Shown here: in pieces, positions 1 to 4,753 of the stretch
How the letters are laid out: the number at the start of each line of letters is the position of its first letter
Position numbering within the stretch: position 1 is the stretch's first letter
Origin: Burkholderiales bacterium
Lineage (GTDB): Bacteria > Pseudomonadota > Gammaproteobacteria > Burkholderiales > Casimicrobiaceae
Direction of reading: 5' to 3'
Length of the DNA stretch: 5,361 nucleotides
NCBI GenBank assembly: GCA_025935435.1
Contig: JAICVH010000211.1
Span: 1-5,361, forward strand
Made by a program: the position numbers and the translations under genes
Notes under the pieces: model-generated
Database searches by the model: none
Seen by the model: the letters and a program-made list of their open reading frames with translations, nothing else
What the model was told of the DNA's origin: nothing

Positions 1-497
1 ACGTGATGCCGCGCGAATGGAAATCGGGTGCGCCGATCGTGTTTCGCGGCGAGCAGCTCGCGCTGGCGCTGCATCCTGCGCGCAGCACGGCGATCGTCGC
101 GGACCTGTTTCACCTGACGGTGCGCCATCCGCACGCCCACGACGAACGCCTGGTCGCCGCAAGCGTTGGCGACTGGCTGAAGGATCAGGCGTGGACGCTC
201 GTTGCCACGCGCGTCGCCGACTACGTGCGACGGATCGCTGCGCACGCGCCATCGGTGCGCTTGTCGAATGCCCGCAGCGAGTGGGGCAGCTGCAACGCCA
301 AGGGCGAAATTCGGCTCAACTGGCGGCTCGTGCAGTTGCCGCCGCTACTCGCCGAGTACGTGGTCGCACACGAGGTCGCGCATATCGTCGAGCTCAATCA
401 CTCGGCGCGGTTCTGGGCGGTCGTCGAAGCGCTGTTGCCCGGCCACGCCGCGCTGCGCCGCGAACTCGACGACTGGACGGCGCTGCTCGCCGCCTGA
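1..497 (+). CDS. YgjP/DUF45-type zinc metallopeptidase, C-terminal part (5' end cut by window)
   Basis: This is the C-terminal portion of a predicted zinc-dependent peptidase of the YgjP/DUF45 family (M48-like, distantly related to SprT). Numbering from the ATG at position 6 as residue 2, a WGSC motif sits at residues 94-97, followed by RLNWRL. The zinc-binding HEVAH motif (HExxH) is at 123-127, with E124 the expected catalytic base, and a downstream LNHS (H133) supplies the third probable ligand. This spacing is diagnostic of the family. Known members are about 230-290 residues long, and the sequence opens in the middle of the family's N-terminal domain. The GTG/ATG at 3-8 is therefore probably internal, and the gene most likely begins before the window. 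Members have no signal peptide as a rule and act in the cytoplasm; the physiological substrate is not established. The gene ends 7 bp from the convergent cyaY stop, with no T-rich terminator visible between them. Confidence 0.9.
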   Translation, partial: VMPREWKSGAPIVFRGEQLALALHPARSTAIVADLFHLTVRHPHAHDERLVAASVGDWLKDQAWTLVATRVADYVRRIAAHAPSVRLSNARSEWGSCNAKGEIRLNWRLVQLPPLLAEYVVAHEVAHIVELNHSARFWAVVEALLPGHAALRRELDDWTALLAA

Positions 498-504
498 AGC
501 GCTG

Positions 505-855
505 TCAATCGTCGGACGGCGCCGAGAGCTCCGGCATACGCACGTTGAGGCGCGCCTGCGTCTTCAAAAGGCGCGTCAGCGTTGCACCGAGCTCATCCTG
601 CCCGCGCGCATCGCGCCAGCGGCCGTTGTCGGCGCGGAAGTGCAGCCCCCCGCTCCTGGCAGCAACCCACAGCTCGCGGTTGGGAAGGTGACGGTTGACG
701 ATGATGCGACTCCCGTCGTCGCACTCGATCGTCAGCACGCCGTCGTTCAGGCTCCAGTCGACGTCCTTGTCGCTCGTTTCGAGTGCGGCGTCGAGCGCAA
801 GGCCGATCTTGTCGAGCGTTGCGTTGGCGGCGGTGAGGAACGCGGATTCTTCCAT
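505..855 (-). CDS. cyaY: Iron-sulfur cluster assembly / iron-binding protein CyaY (bacterial frataxin)
   Basis: The product is a 116-residue frataxin, a cytoplasmic protein that binds iron through acidic surface residues and modulates the IscS/IscU cluster-assembly machinery. Visible family hallmarks are the acidic helix 1 (E2, E3, D15, D22, E26, D29, D31, D33), the sheet motif DDGSRIIVN (46-54), ELWVAARSGGLHFR (61-74), and W80 followed by RD. The length matches the usual 105-120 residues. I chose the ATG at 855 because the protein then begins just before helix 1, as in other CyaY proteins. An 18-residue upstream extension to 909 is in frame, but it is basic and would overlap almost the whole divergent lptM upstream region. 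No strong Shine-Dalgarno precedes 855. The gene is divergent from lptM-lysA, an arrangement also known in Pseudomonas. The C-terminal tail after residue 105 (MPELSAPSDD) is slightly longer than usual. Confidence 0.93.
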   Translation of the reverse strand: MEESAFLTAANATLDKIGLALDAALETSDKDVDWSLNDGVLTIECDDGSRIIVNRHLPNRELWVAARSGGLHFRADNGRWRDARGQDELGATLTRLLKTQARLNVRMPELSAPSDD

Positions 856-861
856 CGTGCG

Positions 862-870
862 TGCTACGAT
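862..870 (+). promoter_or_regulatory. Possible extended -10 promoter for lptM-lysA
   Basis: TG at 862-863, one base, then TACGAT at 865-870 resembles an extended -10 element (TGnTATAAT). It would start transcription near 877 and leave a leader of about 39 nt before the lptM ATG at 916. No convincing -35 hexamer lies at the right distance. It sits in the 60-bp gap that must also hold the cyaY start signals on the other strand, where I could not pick a clear promoter. Confidence 0.35.
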
Positions 871-915
871 GCGCCGACATTGCACGGTCGTCACGCGCAA
901 GCGGTTCACGTCAGG

Positions 916-1128
916 ATGTTACGTCAATTCACCGTTCGAGGCGCAGCCGCGATGCTCGCCTGCACGATGCTGATCGGCGTCGTCGGCTGCGGCATCAAGG
1001 GCCCGTTGCGGCCGGCACCGAAGACGACCGCCACGCCACCGCCGCCACCCATCGACAATCCGGCGACGCCGCCCCCGACGACGTCGCCAGCGCTGCCGCC
1101 ACCATCGACACCCGAACGCCGGCCGTGA
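916..1128 (+). CDS. lptM: LPS-assembly-associated lipoprotein LptM (YifL/LppL family)
   Basis: This is a 70-residue lipoprotein precursor. It has a short N-region (R3, R8), a hydrophobic stretch (about residues 9-23), and the lipobox GVVGC with the lipidated cysteine at 25. The mature N-terminus CGIKGPL (25-31) is the signature of the YifL/LptM family (CGxKGPL). In E. coli LptM helps the LPS translocon subunit LptD mature and reach its oxidised form. The residue after Cys is Gly rather than Asp, so outer-membrane sorting is expected by the enterobacterial +2 rule. The remainder is a proline-rich tail: 18 of residues 30-70 are Pro, including a run of five at 41-45. Such a tail is likely disordered. 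The ATG at 916 has AGG directly against it and no well-spaced Shine-Dalgarno. A TTG at 880 is in frame but would add a less typical, longer N-region. The stop overlaps the lysA start, matching the lptM-lysA order known in Pseudomonas. Confidence 0.88.
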   Translation: MLRQFTVRGAAAMLACTMLIGVVGCGIKGPLRPAPKTTATPPPPPIDNPATPPPTTSPALPPPSTPERRP

Positions 1129-2384
1129 GCGGCTTCGCCTACGTCGACGGCGAACTCCGCGCCGAAGACGTGCCGCTGTCGGCACTCGCCGAACGTTTCG
1201 GCACGCCGTGCTACGTGTATTCGCGCGCGCTGCTGACCGGCGCGTACCGATCGTACGACGCCGCGTTTGCCGACATGCCGCATCTCGTCTGCTACGCGAT
1301 GAAGGCGAATCCTTCGCTCGCGATCCTGGACCTGTTCGCGCAACTCGGCAGCGGCTTCGACATCGTGTCGGGCGGCGAGCTCGCGCGCGTCGTTGCGGCG
1401 GGTGGCGATCCGCGAAACGTCGTCTTCTCTGGCGTCGGCAAGAGCGATGCGGAGATGGAGGCCGCGCTCGTGGCGGGAATTCTGTGCTTCAACGTCGAAT
1501 CGGCAAGCGAGCTCACGCATCTCGCGGCGGTCGCTGCGCGGCTCGGCGTACGCGCGCCGATCAGCTTCCGCGTCAATCCCGACGTCGATCCGCAGACGCA
1601 TCCGTACATCGCGACCGGCCTCAAGGAGAGCAAGTTCGGCGTCGCCGTCTCCGACGCACACGCGCTCTACCATCGTGCGGCGCAGCTGCCGTCGATCGCC
1701 GTGCGCGGCATCGACATGCACATCGGATCGCAGATCACCGAGCTTGCGCCCTATCGCGAAGCGGCGAGCCGCCTGCTTGCACTCGTCGACGCCCTCGCAG
1801 CGGACGGCATACCACTCGACCACGTCGATCTGGGCGGCGGGCTTGGCATTCGCTATCGGAACGAAGCGACCGTCGATATCGCTGATTACGCCGCAATGGT
1901 CCGCACGTTGTTCGCCGGCCGCCGCGAACGCCTGTTGTTCGAGCCGGGGCGGCGCCTGGTCGGCGACGCGGGCGTGCTGCTGACCCGCGTGCGCGTGCTG
2001 AAGCCGGGCGAGACGCGCAATTTCGCGGTCGTCGATGCGGCGATGAACGATCTGCTGCGGCCGGCGCTTTACGACGCGTGGCATGGCATCGACGCCGTGC
2101 AGCCGCGGACCGGCTCGGCGGTGCCATGGGACATCGTTGGTCCGATCTGCGAGAGCGGTGACTTCCTCGCGCTCGAACGGCCGCTCGCCCTCGCCGAAGG
2201 CGATCTCATTGCCGTTCGCGCAGCGGGCGCGTATGCAATGTCGATGAGTTCGAACTACAACGCGCGTCCGCGCGCCTGCGAAGTGCTCGTCGACGGCGAT
2301 GCCATGCACCTGATCCGCCGTCGCGAAGCCGTTGCCGAGCTGTACGCGCACGAACTTCGGTTGCCGTCGCGCGCGCCGCGCTGA
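1125..2384 (+). CDS. lysA: Diaminopimelate decarboxylase
   Basis: This PLP enzyme converts meso-2,6-diaminopimelate to L-lysine and CO2, the last step of lysine synthesis, as a cytoplasmic homodimer. It is 419 residues long, the family's normal size. The PLP lysine is K60 in YAMKAN. Further motifs are HIGSQ (199-203), GGGLGI (237-242, phosphate binding), EPGR (273-276), CESGD (342-346, with C342 reaching into the partner active site) and YAMSMSSNYN (370-379). Residues of about 35-280 form the alpha/beta barrel and the rest the beta-domain. The GTG start at 1125 is preferred because the protein then opens a few residues before the family's start and no ATG occurs until residue 51. The start shares GTGA with the lptM stop and lacks its own Shine-Dalgarno, so translation is probably coupled to lptM. 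No lysine riboswitch fits in the 60-bp upstream gap. dapF, which follows lysA in Pseudomonas, is not present here. Confidence 0.98.
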   Translation: MSGFAYVDGELRAEDVPLSALAERFGTPCYVYSRALLTGAYRSYDAAFADMPHLVCYAMKANPSLAILDLFAQLGSGFDIVSGGELARVVAAGGDPRNVVFSGVGKSDAEMEAALVAGILCFNVESASELTHLAAVAARLGVRAPISFRVNPDVDPQTHPYIATGLKESKFGVAVSDAHALYHRAAQLPSIAVRGIDMHIGSQITELAPYREAASRLLALVDALAADGIPLDHVDLGGGLGIRYRNEATVDIADYAAMVRTLFAGRRERLLFEPGRRLVGDAGVLLTRVRVLKPGETRNFAVVDAAMNDLLRPALYDAWHGIDAVQPRTGSAVPWDIVGPICESGDFLALERPLALAEGDLIAVRAAGAYAMSMSSNYNARPRACEVLVDGDAMHLIRRREAVAELYAHELRLPSRAPR

Positions 2385-2415
2385 CGTGCGCGCAAAGTGC
2401 GCATCCGAAGCGATG

Positions 2416-2427
2416 TGCGAATTCGCA
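2416..2427. repeat. 12-bp perfect palindrome TGCGAATTCGCA
   Basis: This perfect self-complementary 12-mer lies 40 bp upstream of the -35 hexamer of the H1-like gene. It is one of two such palindromes in the lysA / H1 gap, their centres 28 bp apart. It could be an operator for a dimeric regulator or chance; it lacks the T-run needed for a lysA terminator. Confidence 0.5.
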
Positions 2428-2443
2428 ACAGTGCGGTGATGCA

Positions 2444-2455
2444 CCGATCGATCGG
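2444..2455. repeat. 12-bp perfect palindrome CCGATCGATCGG
   Basis: This is the second perfect 12-bp palindrome in the gap. It ends 11 bp before the TTGCAA -35 element at 2467, a position where a bound protein could touch RNA polymerase. It also contains overlapping GATC/CGATCG cores, which are common in GC-rich genomes, so chance is a real possibility. Confidence 0.5.
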
Positions 2456-2466
2456 CGGCTCAAATC

Positions 2467-2494
2467 TTGCAAAAGCGTGAAACGTGGCTACAAT
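2467..2494 (+). promoter_or_regulatory. Sigma70-type promoter of the histone H1-like gene
   Basis: TTGCAA (2467-2472) and TACAAT (2489-2494) are separated by 16 bp and match the consensus -35 and -10 hexamers at 4/6 and 5/6 positions. This is well above the background of this GC-rich sequence. The expected start of transcription is near 2501, which gives a leader of about 130 nt before the ATG at 2633. A second weaker candidate (TTGTCA at 2518-2523) lacks a good -10. Confidence 0.65.
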
Positions 2495-2619
2495 GCTGGC
2501 AGCAGGTGCCAATGGATTTGTCAAGGGGTCGGCTCGAATTTATTGCAAGGAGCGCTTCTTCCCCAGCCAGCCGGCGACACCTGCGAGTGTTGGACCATAA
2601 CAGTCACATGAACTCAGAC

Positions 2620-2625
2620 AGGAGA
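2620..2625 (+). promoter_or_regulatory. Ribosome binding site of the histone H1-like gene
   Basis: AGGAGA lies 7 nt before the ATG at 2633. It is the clearest Shine-Dalgarno in the window, fits high-level expression, and fixes the start of the H1-like protein at 2633 or at the adjoining ATG at 2636. Confidence 0.8.
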
Positions 2626-2632
2626 AGCAACG

Positions 2633-2989
2633 ATGATGGCTGACATGATGTCGATGATGACGCCTTCGGCTCCGGCCTCGGCGCCGAAGAAGAAGGCGAA
2701 GAAACGCAAGGCGGCTCCGAAGAAGTCGGCCGCCAAGAAGTCCACGAAGCGCAAGGGCGGAGCGAAAAAGCGCGCCGCGAAGAAGTCGACGGGCCGCAAG
2801 ACCTCGCGCAAGGGCGGTGCGAAAAAGCGCGCTGCGAAAAAGTCGACGGGCCGCAAGACCGCGCGCAAGGGCGGTGCGAAGAAGCGCGCCGCGAAGAAGT
2901 CGACGAAGCGGTCGTCTGCACGGAAGTCTTCGGGTCGCAAGACCGGTGCTCGCAAGGGCGCCAAGAAGAGAGCCGCGAAGAGGAAGTAA
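2633..2989 (+). CDS. Histone H1-like, Lys/Ala-rich DNA-binding protein with 19-residue tandem repeats
   Basis: The product has 118 residues: 36 Lys and 15 Arg against a single acidic residue (D4), so about +50 net charge. It lacks hydrophobic core residues and is presumably disordered when free. It resembles the C-terminal tails of eukaryotic H1 and the H1-like nucleoid proteins known in betaproteobacteria (compare BpH1 of Bordetella) and Chlamydia. DNA compaction or charge neutralisation is inferred from this composition. The N-terminus is Met-rich (six Met in the first nine residues), followed by a Pro/Ser/Ala hinge (11-18). Residues 41-59 and 60-78 are two nearly identical copies of a 19-residue unit (KGGAKKRAAKKSTGRKT plus two residues). 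A third partial copy covers 79-93 and a degenerate one 108-118. SPKK-type minor-groove motifs are absent, but KKST/GRKT-type serines and threonines recur. The gene has its own promoter, Shine-Dalgarno and terminator, so it is monocistronic. A close family member cannot be named from sequence alone. Confidence 0.85.
   Translation: MMADMMSMMTPSAPASAPKKKAKKRKAAPKKSAAKKSTKRKGGAKKRAAKKSTGRKTSRKGGAKKRAAKKSTGRKTARKGGAKKRAAKKSTKRSSARKSSGRKTGARKGAKKRAAKRK
2753..2911 (+). repeat. 57-bp tandem repeat inside the H1-like gene
   Basis: Two full units (2753-2809 and 2810-2866) differ at 4 of 57 positions. A third partial unit (2867-2911) differs from the second at 3 of its first 39. Three of the four differences between the full units are at third codon positions and silent; the fourth changes Ser to Ala. 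The unit is exactly 19 codons, so gain or loss of copies keeps the frame. Expansion by slippage or unequal recombination is the likely origin. Confidence 0.9.
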
Positions 2990-3028
2990 CCTCCTCGGCA
3001 AGCTTCCGTCGCCTTCGTGTGACGGACG

Positions 3029-3065
3029 AAAACGGGCGGCGCCTCACGCGTCGCCCGTTTTGTTT
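3029..3065. terminator. Intrinsic terminator between the convergent H1-like gene and mltD
   Basis: The left arm 3029-3041 pairs with 3049-3061 to give a 13-bp stem (one G-U pair, GC-rich centre, A-T base) around a 7-nt loop. On the plus strand it runs into TTTTGTTT (3058-3065), an excellent terminator 40 bp after the H1-like stop. On the minus strand the same stem ends in TTTT then CG, so it may also stop mltD transcripts 50 bp past that gene, less efficiently. A smaller hairpin (TCCGTC 3005-3010 with GACGGA 3021-3026) precedes it. Confidence 0.9.
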
Positions 3066-3111
3066 ATGCCGCAGGTTCGAGCTCCGACCCCCGAACGTCG
3101 AAAGGCTCGAG

Positions 3112-4656
3112 TCAGTGCGCGTTCGCGCGCGCCGCGGCGGAGGTCATCGGCGCCTTGTGGCCGCTGCCGCCGCCACCCGCCTTGACGACCGCATGATCGC
3201 GGCGTCCCTTGCCGTTCCTGCCACCCGCCGCTTGCACGCTGCGCTTGCCCTTGCCGGCCGATCTGATCGGCGGCACATCGCTCGTCACGCGCAGCCGCTG
3301 ACCTGTGCGCACGCCGTCGTTCGCAAGCCGGTTCCAGCGGCGGACATCCTGCGTCGTCACGCCGTAACGCGCGGCTATCGCGTGCAGCGTTTCACCGCGA
3401 TGCACGGTATGAAAGAACGTGCGGCCCGCCGGCACCGTCGTGAACACGGCATTCGCGAGCGACGCGGCGGCCTCCGCGGTCGGTCGCTGCATCGGCACCA
3501 ATAGCGCATAACCGGTGGGCACCGTCTGGCGCGGCCCGATGCCGTTGACCGAGCGCAAGGTCTCGATCGACAACCCATAACGGATCGCGACCTGCGGCAG
3601 CGTTTCGCCCGGCTTCATCCGGTGCGCTTGCCAGGATACGAGCGGCTGATCGACGAGGTCGAGTTTTGCCGCGAAGATTTCGGCCTTGTCGATCGGTAGC
3701 AGGATCGCGTAATCATCGGCGCCCGAAATGACCGGACGGTTGTGCTGAGGATTCAGCGCGAGGAACTCGTCTTGCGGCAACTCCGCCAGTTCAGCCGCGC
3801 GCTTCACATCCATGCGAACCGTCGTGCGCACGACGGTGAAATACGGCGCGTTCGGGACTTCTGCCATCACGAGGCCGTACTTCGCCGGGTCGGCGACGAT
3901 GTTCTTCACCGCCTGCAGCTTCGGCACATAGTTGCGGGTCTCGTCCGCCATCTTCGACAGATGCTCGAAGTCGGCGGGCAGGCCCTTCGCGCGGTTGCGT
4001 GCGATCGCGCGCCGCACGTTTCCTTCGCCCCAGTTGTATGCGGCAAGCGACAGCTGCCAGTCGTTGAATTCGCTGTTCAGCGTCTGCAGGTAATCGAGCG
4101 CCGAATTGGTTGCCGCAACGACGTCTCGCCGCGAATCGAACCACCACGTCTGCTTCAATCCGTAATGCGTGCCGGTCGCGGGCATGAATTGCCAGATGCC
4201 CGCCGCGCGCGCGCTCGACATCGCGGTGGGATTGAAGGCGCTCTCGACGATCGGCAGCAGCGCGACTTCGAGCGGCATGCCGCGCGCCTCGACTTCGCTC
4301 ACGATGTGATAGAGATAACGGCGGCTGCGCTCCACCATCCGCGCCACGTAATCAGGCCGCTCCGCATACCACTTCTCCCATTTCTCGACGAGCGGTCCAT
4401 CGAGGTCGGGAATCGCGTACCCGTTGACGATGCGATCCCACAGGTCGCCGGTCGCAGGCGGCAGCGGTTCGAGGTCAGCGGCCTCTCCGTTGAACGGATC
4501 GACCATCACGATCTTCTCCGGCGGAGGAGGAAATACGATCGTCGGCAACGGCGCCGGAGTGGCTTGCAGCGGTTCAGCCGGGGGTGGCGGGGCGGGAGTC
4601 GCGCATGCTGCAAGCACGACGATCACCGGCACGATCAGGGTATGTCGATAGCGCAA
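3112..4656 (-). CDS. mltD: Membrane-bound lytic murein transglycosylase D, lipoprotein with two LysM domains
   Basis: MltD cleaves the MurNAc-GlcNAc bond of peptidoglycan non-hydrolytically, leaving 1,6-anhydroMurNAc ends. The product has 514 residues. It has a signal peptide with lipobox LAAC (Cys18, then Ala, so outer membrane is expected), a proline-rich linker (20-46) and a transglycosylase domain (about 105-225). Within that domain, the catalytic Glu is E138 in VESAFNP, followed by GIWQFMPATG (153-162) and AYNWGEGN (206-213). Two LysM peptidoglycan-binding domains lie at about 342-388 and 414-457. A Gly/Lys/Arg-rich tail (458-514) is longer than in the 452-residue E. coli protein. The start is TTG at 4656. 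No ATG or GTG lies between it and an in-frame stop at 4726-4728, and only this start supplies the basic N-region (R2, R4, H5). GTG at 4632 would leave none. No good Shine-Dalgarno is seen. It lies 97 bp behind gloB on the same strand but seems to have its own promoter. Confidence 0.95.
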   Translation of the reverse strand: MRYRHTLIVPVIVVLAACATPAPPPPAEPLQATPAPLPTIVFPPPPEKIVMVDPFNGEAADLEPLPPATGDLWDRIVNGYAIPDLDGPLVEKWEKWYAERPDYVARMVERSRRYLYHIVSEVEARGMPLEVALLPIVESAFNPTAMSSARAAGIWQFMPATGTHYGLKQTWWFDSRRDVVAATNSALDYLQTLNSEFNDWQLSLAAYNWGEGNVRRAIARNRAKGLPADFEHLSKMADETRNYVPKLQAVKNIVADPAKYGLVMAEVPNAPYFTVVRTTVRMDVKRAAELAELPQDEFLALNPQHNRPVISGADDYAILLPIDKAEIFAAKLDLVDQPLVSWQAHRMKPGETLPQVAIRYGLSIETLRSVNGIGPRQTVPTGYALLVPMQRPTAEAAASLANAVFTTVPAGRTFFHTVHRGETLHAIAARYGVTTQDVRRWNRLANDGVRTGQRLRVTSDVPPIRSAGKGKRSVQAAGGRNGKGRRDHAVVKAGGGGSGHKAPMTSAAARANAH

Positions 4657-4700
4657 TTCGGTCGCAGTTCGGTCGAAGGAGCCGTCGCAAAATTCCGGCG

Positions 4701-4729
4701 ATGGTAGGCCGTGAATATGACAACGTCAA
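4701..4729 (-). promoter_or_regulatory. Sigma70-type promoter for mltD
   Basis: On the minus strand TTGACG (4729-4724) and TACCAT (4706-4701) are separated by an ideal 17 bp, matching consensus at 5/6 and 4/6 positions. Transcription would begin near 4694, leaving a leader of about 38 nt before the TTG at 4656. The element lies in the gloB-mltD gap, so mltD may be expressed alone as well as from gloB. Confidence 0.6.
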
Positions 4730-4753
4730 CCCGCGCCACCGAACATCGACGCC

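Noticed and set aside
856..909. An 18-residue N-terminal extension of CyaY
   Set aside because: The extension is basic and unlike the family, which begins right at helix 1. The ATG at 855 gives the expected length.
856..915. A lysine riboswitch or leader peptide upstream of lptM-lysA
   Set aside because: The gap is only 60 bp, far too short for the lysine riboswitch, and has no terminator-like hairpin.
924..2444. A 506-codon open frame on the minus strand opposite lysA
   Set aside because: It mirrors the lysA codon pattern of high-GC DNA, has a composition rich in Arg, Ala, His and Asp, and shows no recognisable domain; lysA with all its motifs explains the region.
2385..2466. An intrinsic terminator for lysA
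   Set aside because: The palindromes and small hairpins here are not followed by a T-run.
2512..2643. A 43-codon leader ORF in the H1-like mRNA, starting ATG at 2512 and overlapping the H1 start
   Set aside because: Its codon use (AGG, AGA, TCA, ATT) is unlike the neighbours, AGGTG is too close to the ATG for a normal Shine-Dalgarno, and the peptide shows no feature; chance openness is more likely.
2540..3001. Leu/Arg- and Ser-rich open frames antisense to the H1-like gene
   Set aside because: They are the complement of lysine- and alanine-rich repeat codons. The promoter, Shine-Dalgarno and terminator all support the plus-strand gene instead.
3742..4707. A 321-codon open frame on the plus strand opposite mltD
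   Set aside because: It is Arg/His-rich with no motif and lies wholly antisense to the conserved transglycosylase and linker of mltD, so it is a shadow frame.
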